The notes under the pieces were generated by a model. The model was not told where the DNA came from, made no database searches, and was given only the letters and a program-made list of their open reading frames with translations. DNA of 64,000 nt from F23-B02 sp963613665 (GTDB lineage Bacteria; Bacillota; Clostridia; Oscillospirales; Oscillospiraceae), in the NCBI GenBank assembly GCA_963613665.1, contig CAVEAL010000010.1, forward strand, positions 16,378-80,377. The letters are read 5' to 3'. Below, in pieces: positions 57,180 to 64,000 of this stretch; positions within the stretch are counted from its first letter, which is position 1; each line of letters opens with the position of its first letter. The position numbers and the translations under genes are program-made.

Positions 57180-57592
57180 AAGAACTGATAAAAAAATTCG
57201 CTGACAGAACGTTCCTGCGTTTTGTGCTCGTCGGCATTATAAACACGCTCTTCGGCACGGCGATAATGTTCGTTTTTTATAACGTTCTTGGCCTGAGCTA
57301 TTGGCTCAGCAGCGCGTCGAACTACTTTTTCGGCAGTATCCTGAGCTATTTTCTCAATAAATACTACACCTTCAGGTATAAAAAACGCGGCTGGAGGGTC
57401 GCTGCGCGCTTTGTTATCAATATAAGTGTCTGCTATCTCATAGCCTACGGCATTGCAAAGCCGCTTGCGGCGGCGCTTATGGCGGGCGTTAAGGTGAGCA
57501 TTCAGGAAAACGCCGCGATGCTCTGCGGCATGGTGCTTTTCGTCCTGCTCAACTACCTCGGCCAGCGATTTTTCGCATTCAAAGAAGAATAA
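57176..57592 (+). CDS. GtrA-family membrane protein
   Basis: GtrA proteins are small membrane proteins with four helices that help move lipid-linked sugars across the membrane. The 138 residues have RFVLVGIINTLFGTAIMFV, NYFFGSILSYFLNKYYTFR and a last span VLFVLLNYLGQRFFAF, all typical. No direct ribosome binding site lies before the ATG, apart from the mini-ORF above. No glycosyltransferase lies adjacent. Confidence 0.9.
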   Translation: MKELIKKFADRTFLRFVLVGIINTLFGTAIMFVFYNVLGLSYWLSSASNYFFGSILSYFLNKYYTFRYKKRGWRVAARFVINISVCYLIAYGIAKPLAAALMAGVKVSIQENAAMLCGMVLFVLLNYLGQRFFAFKEE

Positions 57593-57599
57593 TAAATTA

Positions 57600-57635
57600 A
57601 AATGCGTTCCGAAGCCGTGCCCCGGAACGCATTAT
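57600..57635. terminator. Terminator between gtrA and the pseudouridine synthase
   Basis: AAATGCGTTCCG and CGGAACGCATT pair around AAGCCGTGCCC; the converging genes share it. Confidence 0.75.
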
Positions 57636-58289
57636 TTATCTCGGCATTATAGCCGTGTCGAACTCCGTCCAGGGAAAGACTCTGGGCGGCTTCACCTTAA
57701 AGGTCATAAAGCGGCCGGTCGAGGGATTGGTAAAGCCGATGCTGTACGACCACAGGGCAATATTGCAGCCTTCGTCGCGCCCGCCGTACTTTTTGTCGCC
57801 GACGAGCGGCATGCGCCGGTGCGTGAACTGTGCGCGTATCTGATGCGTGCGGCCGGTGACGAGGTTTATCTCAACCATGCTCTTCTCGCCGTTTGAGCCG
57901 AGCAGCCTGTAATCGAGCACGGCCTCCTGCGAGCCGCGGCAGGGCTTGCTGACGACGAAGGTCTTGCGCTGCTCCTTTGATCTGAGCAGGATATCCTCCA
58001 TCCTGCCGCGCCGCTCCTGCGGAACGCCGTGCACGACGGCAAGGTAGGTCTTTTTGAACTCACCGGCGCGTATCTGGCGGCTGAGCTCGGATGCGGTACC
58101 GGGGTTCTGGGCAAAAACCATCAGTCCGGACACGACCTGATCGAGCCTGTGCACCGTGCGTATGTCCGCATTCTCATTTCCCAGTGCCTCGCGCAGAAGC
58201 GAGGGCATGCCGCCCGGCTCGTCGGTAGATATGACTCCCGCGGGCTTTATGGCGACTATTATGTTGTCATCGTAATAAATAATATCCAT
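57636..58289 (-). CDS. RluA-family pseudouridine synthase
   Basis: The 217-residue enzyme makes pseudouridine in rRNA or tRNA. The catalytic motif is HRLDQVVSGLMVFA (Asp near 47), then VSRQIRAGE-like SRQIRAGEFKKTYLAV and INLVTGRTHQIRAQF. It lacks the N-terminal S4 domain. Which RNA it modifies is not known. It lies 6 nt after an EFR1 gene, in the same operon. Confidence 0.9.
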   Translation of the reverse strand: MDIIYYDDNIIVAIKPAGVISTDEPGGMPSLLREALGNENADIRTVHRLDQVVSGLMVFAQNPGTASELSRQIRAGEFKKTYLAVVHGVPQERRGRMEDILLRSKEQRKTFVVSKPCRGSQEAVLDYRLLGSNGEKSMVEINLVTGRTHQIRAQFTHRRMPLVGDKKYGGRDEGCNIALWSYSIGFTNPSTGRFMTFKVKPPRVFPWTEFDTAIMPR

Positions 58290-58295
58290 AACAAA

Positions 58296-59039
58296 TCAGT
58301 CAAGGTGATACCTGCGCAGACCCTTCGTGTGACGCCCGTATTCTATCGCCTGCTTCGGGCAGCGGCAGATGCAGGCCGAGCAGTGGGTGCAGCCGTCGCT
58401 CCACACGGGGCGGCCGTTTTCCATGCGTATGCTTTTGGTCGGGCACATGGCGGCGCACTTTCCGCAGCCGACGCACGCGTCTGTTGTGCGGAACTTCTTT
58501 GACTTGACAAACACGGAGTAAAAAACATCGTTTACGATGCCGCTGGACAGCCTGTCGGTGAGCTTTATATGCGGCTCGGCGAAGCTTTCGCCCTTTGCAA
58601 TGCTCTGCGCAAGACAGTCGAGCCTTCCGTTTGCGCGGACGATGATCTCGGCCTCCTCCTTGGGCGAGGGCGCGGTGAACATGATGATGTAGTTTTCCGG
58701 CATGACGACCCCGGCACAGCCCCTGAAGCTGAGCCCCTTGCCGCGGCACCATTTCTCAATGTAGCTTCCGGCGTTTCCGATATCGCTGCCGCAGGTCATG
58801 ACAAAATAAATGTCGCGCGCTCCGCGCAGCTCGGTCTTATCCAGCCAGCCGCGCACGATGCGCGGCACGCGCCACGCATAGGTCGGCGTTACGATGACCC
58901 ACGGCTTCTGCGATTCCATCGGGGCCGTATCATTATCGCGCAGGCGTGAGAAAAGGTCTGCGGCCTCGTCGCCGACGGCCTCTGCTATCCTCCGCGCGGC
59001 ATACGCGCTGTTTCCGGTACCGCTGTAGTATAGTATCAT
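58296..59039 (-). CDS. EFR1-type flavodoxin/ferredoxin fusion
   Basis: The 247-residue protein has an N-terminal flavodoxin-like fold (ILYYSGTGNSAYAARRIAE, the FMN phosphate loop) and a C-terminal double 4Fe-4S ferredoxin part (CVGCGKCAAMCP and CTHCSACICRCP). Such EFR1 proteins are electron carriers in anaerobic Firmicutes. ATG at 59039 is set by GGAGG; a longer reading of 70 codons has no good site. Redox partner unknown. Confidence 0.88.
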   Translation of the reverse strand: MILYYSGTGNSAYAARRIAEAVGDEAADLFSRLRDNDTAPMESQKPWVIVTPTYAWRVPRIVRGWLDKTELRGARDIYFVMTCGSDIGNAGSYIEKWCRGKGLSFRGCAGVVMPENYIIMFTAPSPKEEAEIIVRANGRLDCLAQSIAKGESFAEPHIKLTDRLSSGIVNDVFYSVFVKSKKFRTTDACVGCGKCAAMCPTKSIRMENGRPVWSDGCTHCSACICRCPKQAIEYGRHTKGLRRYHLD

Positions 59040-59105
59040 TGCTTTGCCTCCTTTGCTGATTATATTATACATATAATCCGTGCCGAGTTCAACGCAAAAT
59101 TGAGC

Positions 59106-59134
59106 TTGATTTTCAGCCCCTTCGCGGCTACAAT
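59106..59134 (+). promoter_or_regulatory. malQ promoter
   Basis: TTGATT (59106-59111), 17 nt and TACAAT (59129-59134) lie 28 nt before the malQ start. Confidence 0.7.
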
Positions 59135-59161
59135 AAACCCTATCAAAAAAGAGGTGACGGT

Positions 59162-60649
59162 ATGAACATAAAACGCAGCTGCGGCGTGCTTCTGCCGCTT
59201 TTTTCGCTGCCGTCGAAGCATGGTATAGGCACGCTCGGCAGGGCAGCATATGAGTTCGTTGATTTTCTCGCCGATGCGGGGCAGTCGTGGTGGCAGATAC
59301 TGCCCGTCGGCCCTGCCGGAAGCGGCGACTCGCCGTATCAGTGCTTTTCGAGCTTTGCAGGCAACGCGTATTTTATTGATCTTGACCTGCTCGCAGAGGA
59401 CGGCCTGCTGACGGAAGGCGAGATCGCCGGCACCGGATGTGGCGGCGATGCGCAGCGCGTCGATTACGATGCTCTGCGCGAGAAACGCATGCCGCTCCTG
59501 AGCCTTGCCTCAATGCGCGGTCTCGAGCGCGGGGGAGAGGACTTTGCCGCCTTCTGCCGCGACAACGAGCGCTGGCTTTCGGATTTTTCGCTGTATATGG
59601 CGCTCAAGGAGCATTTCGGCGGCAGCGCATGGACCGAGTGGCCGGAGGATATAAGACTTCATCGTCCGCAGGCCGTGGAGCGCTATGGCGCCGCTCTGCG
59701 CGAAAGAGTGCGCGTTCATGCCTATGTGCAGTATCTTTTCTTCCGTCAGTGGAACGCCCTGCGCGAATACGCCCGCGGGCACGGGATCGGCATCATCGGC
59801 GATATGCCGATATACGTTCCGCTCGACTCCGCCGACGTGTGGGCAGAGCCCGAGTTTTTCCTGCTGGACGAAAAAAATATGCCCACGGAGGTCGCGGGAG
59901 TGCCGCCGGACTATTTCAGCGCCGAAGGGCAGCTCTGGGGCAATCCCCTGTACGATTGGGACACCATGCGGCGCGACGGCTACGGCTGGTGGATACGCCG
60001 CGTTGACGGTGCGTCAAAGCTCTACGACATGCTGCGCATTGACCACTTCCGCGCCTTCGCAAGCTATTGGGCTGTGCCGCGCACCTCGGAGAGCGCAAAG
60101 CAGGGGCGCTGGTGTCCGGGTCCCGGCATGGATCTTGTCGGCAGACTCACCGCGTGGTTCGGCGGCGTTCAGTTTATCGCCGAGGACCTCGGCGTTCTCA
60201 CACCCGAGGTGCACAAGCTTCTTGCCGACAGCGGCCTGCCCGGAATGAAGGTGCTTGAATTTGCTTTCGACCCCGCGAGCCTGAGCGATTATCTGCCGCA
60301 CAGGTGCACGGAAAACTGCGTCTGCTATGCCGGAACGCACGATAACGACACACTGCGCGGCTGGATAGACGGCGAAAAAGCCGAAACGCTCGATTTCGCG
60401 CGCGAGTACCTCGGAGCGGACGGCGAGCTTGCCGATGCCGTGCTGCGCGCCGGTATGCGTTCACAGGCAGGGCTTTTCATCGCACAGATGCAGGACTGGC
60501 TCGGACTCGGCTCGGATGCGCGCATGAACACCCCCGGCACGGTCGGCGGCAACTGGAGCTGGCGCATGGAGCGCGGCAGCACGACGGATGAACTTGCCGG
60601 AAAAATGCGCCGAATGGCGTATATCTACGGAAGGAGCGGGAGAGTATGA
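59162..60649 (+). CDS. malQ: 4-alpha-glucanotransferase (amylomaltase, GH77)
   Basis: MalQ transfers glucan segments between maltodextrins. The 495-residue GH77 enzyme has RSCGVLLPLFSLPSKHGIGT, the catalytic nucleophile region MLRIDHFRAF and the acid/base area VQFIAEDLG, then GTHDNDTLRGW. GAGGTGACGG precedes the ATG. Its partner glycogen or maltose genes are not near. It overlaps the GNAT gene by 4 nt. Confidence 0.95.
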   Translation: MNIKRSCGVLLPLFSLPSKHGIGTLGRAAYEFVDFLADAGQSWWQILPVGPAGSGDSPYQCFSSFAGNAYFIDLDLLAEDGLLTEGEIAGTGCGGDAQRVDYDALREKRMPLLSLASMRGLERGGEDFAAFCRDNERWLSDFSLYMALKEHFGGSAWTEWPEDIRLHRPQAVERYGAALRERVRVHAYVQYLFFRQWNALREYARGHGIGIIGDMPIYVPLDSADVWAEPEFFLLDEKNMPTEVAGVPPDYFSAEGQLWGNPLYDWDTMRRDGYGWWIRRVDGASKLYDMLRIDHFRAFASYWAVPRTSESAKQGRWCPGPGMDLVGRLTAWFGGVQFIAEDLGVLTPEVHKLLADSGLPGMKVLEFAFDPASLSDYLPHRCTENCVCYAGTHDNDTLRGWIDGEKAETLDFAREYLGADGELADAVLRAGMRSQAGLFIAQMQDWLGLGSDARMNTPGTVGGNWSWRMERGSTTDELAGKMRRMAYIYGRSGRV

Positions 60650-61245
60650 GCGATATAAGGCTCCGCATTGCGCACCCTTCGGACGCAGCCGGACTCCTGG
60701 CGCTGTATGCACCATATGTTGAGGATACGGCAATAAGCTTCGAGACCGCTGTTCCGAGCCTTGAGGAGTTTACGCAGCGTATGGCGAATAAGCTGCCGAG
60801 GTACCCCTACATCGTCGCCGAGCGCGGCGGCGAGCTTCTCGGCTATGCATATCTCAGCCCCTTTGTCGGGCGCGCGGCCTACGACTGGGCGGCGGAGACG
60901 ACGATATACCTGCGCCTTGACTGCCGCCGTGCGGGTATCGGCAGAATGCTGTACACGGCGCTTGAGGAGCTTGCCCGCGCGCAGGGCATAATAAATCTCG
61001 AGGCCTGCATCGGTTGGACGGACACGCCGGACGAGCACCTGACGAATAACAGCGCCGAATTTCACTCGCACCTCGGCTACCGCATGGTCGGAAGGTTTGA
61101 TAAATGCGGCCGCAAGTTCGGCAGGTGGTACGACATGGTCTGGATGGAAAAGCTTCTGTGTGCTCATCCCGACACGCCGCATAACGTGATCCCGTTCTCA
61201 GAGCTTGACACCGGCGTTCTCAGAAACGCCGGACTCGAAATATGA
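60646..61245 (+). CDS. GNAT N-acetyltransferase (phosphinothricin-type)
   Basis: The 199-residue acetyltransferase has the acetyl-CoA binding segment YLRLDCRRAGIGRMLYTALEE and the Pat/Bar-like IRLRIAHPSDAAGLLALYAPY start and HLGYRMVGRFDKCGRKFGRW end. Members acetylate amino-acid-like toxins such as phosphinothricin or methionine derivatives. Substrate here unknown. ATG overlaps malQ stop. Confidence 0.88.
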   Translation: MSDIRLRIAHPSDAAGLLALYAPYVEDTAISFETAVPSLEEFTQRMANKLPRYPYIVAERGGELLGYAYLSPFVGRAAYDWAAETTIYLRLDCRRAGIGRMLYTALEELARAQGIINLEACIGWTDTPDEHLTNNSAEFHSHLGYRMVGRFDKCGRKFGRWYDMVWMEKLLCAHPDTPHNVIPFSELDTGVLRNAGLEI

Positions 61246-61247
61246 AT

Positions 61248-61276
61248 GAAAAATCCGAGGCTCAGCCTCGGATTTT
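61248..61276. terminator. Terminator shared by the GNAT and phosphatase genes
   Basis: AAAATCCGAGGC and GCCTCGGATTTT pair around TCA; the stem includes the last codons of the minus-strand phosphatase gene. Confidence 0.8.
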
Positions 61277-61714
61277 CAGCTCATCGAGCAGGGCGCGGCA
61301 GCCGTCGGAGACGTCGCGCCAGGTCGCCTCAAAGTCGCGCGTGTACCAAGGGTCGGCAACATCGCCGGGACGGCCGGTGAAGTCCATGAGAAGCCGTATC
61401 TTCGGGCTGTCGCCGCATATCCTGTGCATGTTGTGCAGGTTTTCCCTGTCCATGCCTATGATGAGGTCGTACTCGTCAATATCCGCCCTCGTGAGCTGCC
61501 GCGCGGCGCGCCCGGGGCATGGAACCGAGTGCTCGGCTAATTTTTTCCGCGCCGGAGGGTACACGTCGCTGCCTATCTCCTCGCGGCTCGTTGCAGCCGA
61601 CGCGATGAAAAACCGATCCTCAAGCCCCTCACGCCGCACAAGCTCCTTCATGAAATACTCCGCCATCGGACTGCGGCAGATATTGCCGTGGCAGATGAAA
61701 AGTATTTTTGTCAT
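61262..61714 (-). CDS. Low-molecular-weight protein tyrosine phosphatase
   Basis: The 150-residue phosphatase has the P-loop CHGNICRS (Cys8-x5-Arg14) and the acid loop ADPWYTRDF with the general-acid Asp near 118, both intact. In Gram-positive bacteria such enzymes often act on tyrosine kinases of envelope polysaccharide synthesis. Its start lies next to the left end of the integrated element, so its original upstream region may have been changed by the insertion. Confidence 0.93.
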   Translation of the reverse strand: MTKILFICHGNICRSPMAEYFMKELVRREGLEDRFFIASAATSREEIGSDVYPPARKKLAEHSVPCPGRAARQLTRADIDEYDLIIGMDRENLHNMHRICGDSPKIRLLMDFTGRPGDVADPWYTRDFEATWRDVSDGCRALLDELKIRG

Positions 61715-61730
61715 TGCTGTTATATCCCTT

Positions 61731-61766
61731 CAAAAGCCTCCAAGCCTTGATATTTCAGGGCTTTTG
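61731..61766. repeat. 8-bp inverted repeat near the element edge
   Basis: CAAAAGCC (61731-61738) and GGCTTTTG (61759-61766) enclose AGCCTTGATAT, an 11-mer that recurs in the inverted repeat at 63102-63142. A direct repeat TTGCTGTTAT is at 61714-61723 and 61782-61791. It could be the integrase terminator or part of the attachment site. Confidence 0.4.
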
Positions 61767-61800
61767 GCGCTTCTTTCATTCTTGCTGTTATGCCGGAAAC

Positions 61801-61862
61801 CTACGCAGATTTCCGTAACTCTACGCAGATTTTCGGACAAATGGTGTAGTAATTGGTGTAGT
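61801..61862. repeat. Direct repeats beside the integrase gene, candidate arm-binding sites
   Basis: CTACGCAGATTTCCG (61801-61815) and CTACGCAGATTTTCG (61821-61835) are near-identical 15-mers spaced by 20 bp. A second pair GGTGTAGT is at 61843-61850 and 61855-61862. Direct repeats near the integrase end are where the N-terminal domain of Tn916-type integrases binds. Confidence 0.55.
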
Positions 61863-61875
61863 GGCTATAACTTCT

Positions 61876-63075
61876 TCAACCTGATTTTCTCTGCGGTTCC
61901 GTTTCGGCAAACTCTTTGAAATCAATGATCTTTGCCATCTGCTCGGCGGCGCGGTCATAGCTCGCATGGGTGTAAACATTCAGCGTGACGCCCACATCGG
62001 AATGCCCCATGACATACTGCAAAGTCTTGATGTCCATGCCAGCGTTCGCCATGTTCGTGCAGAAAGTGTGCCGGAACACATGAGGTGTGATATGCGGCAG
62101 CGGCTTGTCCGGGTGCAGTTTTTGATACTTCTTCATTGCCCAGCGCATTTCATTCTCGATGTGCAAGGCACCCTTCGGACTGTCGTTTTTGTCCAGCAGA
62201 AGAAAACCGCTGTACCCGTCGATGATCGTTTCCGTTTTCACGAGCTTGCGGCGGGAGAGAATATTTTGCAGGCTTCGGTAAACCTCATCCGTCATGGGAA
62301 TGTAGCGGCAGCCGCACTCGGTTTTGGTTTTCTCTACATAATACTTGCCGCCGCGCTCCCGGACAAGCTGGTGATCTACCCGGATTTTCCGCCCGGCAAA
62401 GTCCAGATCAGCCTTTGTCAGTCCGCAGAACTCGCTGACGCGCATCCCAGTTCCCAGCAACACTACAAACTCGTCGTAATACTTGCAGTAGGTTTTGTCC
62501 TTACGGATGAAATCCATCCAGAGCGTTTGCTGTTCCTCCGTCATGGCAATGCGCTTCTGCGAGTCGTTGGAAACCACATCGACCAGCTTGAAGTCAAAGG
62601 GATTCCGGCGGATCACGTCTTCGTTGTACGCCATCTGGAAAGCCGGTTTGACAACGCCCCGAACGCTGGTGAGGGTGCTGTATCCCTTTCCGTCCTCGTG
62701 CAGCTTCATGATCCATTTCTGCGCGTCCGAAACTTTGATGTCCCGGATGGAACGATAGCCGAAATCTTCTTTCTTCACCAGATTCAGCACGAAGTTATAG
62801 CCGACTTTGGTATTGTAGCGCACGCCCTGTTTGATGCTGATGTAGCGTTCCAGCAGTTGAATGACGGTGATTTTGCCTGCGGCATAATCAATGCCGTCGT
62901 CGAGCTGCTTCTGAATTTCCTTTTCTTTTTCCCGCAGTTCTTTCAGATCGGAGGAATACACCGTCTGCCGCTTGCCGCGAATGTCTGTGTACCGATATTG
63001 ATAAATCAGGTCTTTTCTCTGGCTCTCTCCTGTCCGCAGGATGCGTCCTTTGTTGTCTTTGCGCTTTTCGGACAT
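61876..63075 (-). CDS. int: Tyrosine integrase of an integrative element
   Basis: The 399-residue site-specific recombinase has an N-terminal DNA-arm-binding part (YQYRYTDIRGKRQTVYSSDL), a SAM-like core-binding domain, and a catalytic domain with all five key residues: Arg212 (GMRVSE), His332 and Arg335 (HVFRH), His358 (MGHSD) and Tyr368 (NVYTH). It is of the Tn916 type. ATG at 63075 follows GGAGTTTGACA; earlier ATG codons lie in the inverted repeat region. It acts with the next gene, the excisionase. Confidence 0.95.
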   Translation of the reverse strand: MSEKRKDNKGRILRTGESQRKDLIYQYRYTDIRGKRQTVYSSDLKELREKEKEIQKQLDDGIDYAAGKITVIQLLERYISIKQGVRYNTKVGYNFVLNLVKKEDFGYRSIRDIKVSDAQKWIMKLHEDGKGYSTLTSVRGVVKPAFQMAYNEDVIRRNPFDFKLVDVVSNDSQKRIAMTEEQQTLWMDFIRKDKTYCKYYDEFVVLLGTGMRVSEFCGLTKADLDFAGRKIRVDHQLVRERGGKYYVEKTKTECGCRYIPMTDEVYRSLQNILSRRKLVKTETIIDGYSGFLLLDKNDSPKGALHIENEMRWAMKKYQKLHPDKPLPHITPHVFRHTFCTNMANAGMDIKTLQYVMGHSDVGVTLNVYTHASYDRAAEQMAKIIDFKEFAETEPQRKSG

Positions 63076-63101
63076 TGTCAAACTCCTTTCCGTGATGGAA
63101 A

Positions 63102-63142
63102 GAGCCTTGATATGACACACTTATTGTATCATATCAAGGCTC
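63102..63142. repeat. 14-bp inverted repeat between excisionase and integrase
   Basis: GAGCCTTGATATGA (63102-63115) and TCATATCAAGGCTC (63129-63142) are perfect arms around CACACTTATTGTA. It lies in the 85-nt gap between the two genes and could be an operator or attenuator that separates int from xis expression. Confidence 0.6.
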
Positions 63143-63160
63143 CGATTTACACCACAAATT

Positions 63161-63355
63161 TCAAATAGAATACGCCTGCTCGATGAACTGATCGAACAGG
63201 CGGCGTTTAATCAGGCGCTTGTTGCCCACCCAGAGGACGAATTTGCATCGGTCCTCGTTGGTGATCTCGCGCAGTTTGTTGATACCAATGCCGGAGTAAG
63301 CCGCGGCCTCCTCCAAGCTCAGATTGCTCTTTTCCCAAATCGGGATTTCCTTCAT
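63161..63355 (-). CDS. xis: Excisionase (Tn916 Xis-like)
   Basis: The 64-residue protein reads MKEIPIWEKSNLSLEEAAAY and SGIGINKLREI near the middle, with the basic end KRLIKRRLFDQFIEQ. This is a winged helix of the Tn916 Xis type that directs excision. GGAGGG is 10 nt before the ATG. The frame is open further upstream, but that part has no good start. It precedes int by 85 nt. Confidence 0.88.
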   Translation of the reverse strand: MKEIPIWEKSNLSLEEAAAYSGIGINKLREITNEDRCKFVLWVGNKRLIKRRLFDQFIEQAYSI

Positions 63356-63594
63356 AGGCAGTTTACCCTCCATACAAAAATAGCCAGACAGGGCGAGGCG
63401 GCAACGAAGTCCGGCAACGGACTTCCAAAAACATCGAAACATCCCCGATCTGGCGGTTGATTTACGATTTTCCTTTTCTTCTATTTTTCTGTTGTTTTGG
63501 TTGTCAAAGGTAGAAAAGCCTGACAGGACAGGGATTTCCCCGACAACCAACCCGGCAACGGGATAGCAACAGAGCTTGCAACCAGCCGCGCTTC

Positions 63595-63999
63595 TCAGAA
63601 CGGCATCTCAATCTGCTCCGTGATCTCCACGAAGCCGTCCGGGATTTCTGCGGTTGAGTTGCCGCTGCCCGTTGCAGCCCTTTCACGCTCCCAACCCTTT
63701 TGCCTGCCGTACCCGGCAAAGCTGCGTGGATTGGAGAAATACGTCCAGCCGGTCACGCACTGGTTCATAATCTCGTTGATTTCGCGGATCTCCCATTGCT
63801 TCGGCTCGTCAAAGGCGTGCTTCAGCGCCTCCTTGTAAAGCTGCTTGGAACAGACGGTATCGCCCGTGTAGCTGTCCAGAAACGCCTGAATCATGCCCGC
63901 TTTCGTATCCTCCGGCATGAAGTCTTTCTGATGTTCTTTGAGATGGCGCACCATTTCCGGGCTGAACGTCAGCTTCCAGCCGCCTGCCCGGTAGATGGT
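63595..63999 (-). CDS. VapE-like protein, 3' part (runs out of the window)
   Basis: The frame is open to the window edge, so only the last 134 residues are seen: it begins TIYRAGGWKLTFSPEM, then PEDTKAGMIQAFLDSY, SKQLYKEALKHAFDEPKQWE and NPRSFAGYGRQKGWERE. This matches the C-terminal winged part of virulence-associated E (VapE) primase/helicase-like proteins of integrated elements. The P-loop part must lie outside. Between it and xis (63356-63594) I see no gene I can support. Confidence 0.65.
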   Translation of the reverse strand, partial: TIYRAGGWKLTFSPEMVRHLKEHQKDFMPEDTKAGMIQAFLDSYTGDTVCSKQLYKEALKHAFDEPKQWEIREINEIMNQCVTGWTYFSNPRSFAGYGRQKGWERERAATGSGNSTAEIPDGFVEITEQIEMPF

Positions 64000-64000
64000 C

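Larger units (their letters stand above)
61715..64000. mobile_element. Left end of an integrative element (continues outside the window)
   Basis: Integrase, excisionase and a VapE-like gene run leftward on the minus strand, in the order expected at the recombination end of Tn916-type or phage-like elements. The boundary lies in the 160-nt stretch 61715-61875, between the phosphatase start and the integrase stop. Base composition and codon use of these genes are less GC-rich than in the host genes left of it (judged by eye). The other end and cargo are not in the window. Confidence 0.7.

Noticed and set aside
63356..63550. Upstream extension of the excisionase frame
   Set aside because: The extra 65 codons have no good start, and GGAGGG points to the ATG at 63355.
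1..64000. tRNA, rRNA, tmRNA or CRISPR arrays
   Set aside because: No cloverleaf with a T-loop pattern, no rRNA-like sequence and no regularly spaced long repeats with unique spacers were seen by eye; a tRNA scan would be decisive.

Overview
The window is a stretch of a Gram-positive, endospore-forming Clostridia chromosome, most likely the Oscillospiraceae/Ruminococcaceae group. This is inferred from a type III glutamine synthetase, an SLH-domain surface protein with a Clostridia-type signal peptide, a spoVAC homologue, a zinc-type S14, the canonical Firmicutes S10-spc-alpha ribosomal order, and a fairly GC-rich coding style with strong GGAGG ribosome binding sites. The genus cannot be named from the sequence alone.

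Layout. 0-10.2 kb: end of glnN, then pyrG-nadE-bioY, a putP symporter divergent from a LysR regulator, and the trkA-trkH potassium uptake pair. 10.2-13.6 kb: a cell-surface SLH protein whose promoter is bracketed by two blocks of 20-bp repeats, then a repeat element lying between two copies of one terminator, and a tiny type I toxin-antitoxin locus. 13.6-21.2 kb: truA and a DUF2156 protein on the minus strand, then secA-pgeF, a lipoprotein, cdd and an HTH-only LysR-like protein. 21.2-37.4 kb: the complete S10-spc-alpha cluster (rpsJ to rplQ, with secY, adk, map, infA and rpoA), with a promoter set inside a hairpin, a leader attenuator and a 350-nt insertion between rpsN and rpsH. 37.4-38.2 kb: a second copy of the repeat element, again between two matching terminator hairpins, then greA.

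38.2-47.4 kb: a minus-strand metal/cobalamin-type binding lipoprotein, then a run of genes that together resemble a Dlt system. They encode a membrane transglutaminase-like protein, an adenylation enzyme, a carrier protein, an MBOAT acyltransferase and an SGNH-like protein with Cys where Ser is expected, followed by a lipoprotein and a Sel1-repeat protein. The inferred job is to activate a small acid, load it on the carrier, pass it through the membrane and attach it to an envelope polymer. 47.4-51 kb: a TetR-controlled ABC-2 exporter, spoVAC and small genes. 51-61.7 kb: murI-DUF1934-argS-ATP-grasp, typA, gtrA, an RluA-type pseudouridine synthase with an EFR1 flavodoxin/ferredoxin, malQ-GNAT and a low-molecular-weight phosphatase.

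61.7-64 kb: the left end of an integrated element (tyrosine integrase, excisionase and the 3' part of a VapE-like gene) that runs out of the window. I saw no tRNA or rRNA gene and no CRISPR array. The most unusual items are the repeat element flanked by duplicated terminators with a covarying hairpin, the promoter-bracketing 20-bp repeats, the type I toxin locus and the Dlt-like cassette.
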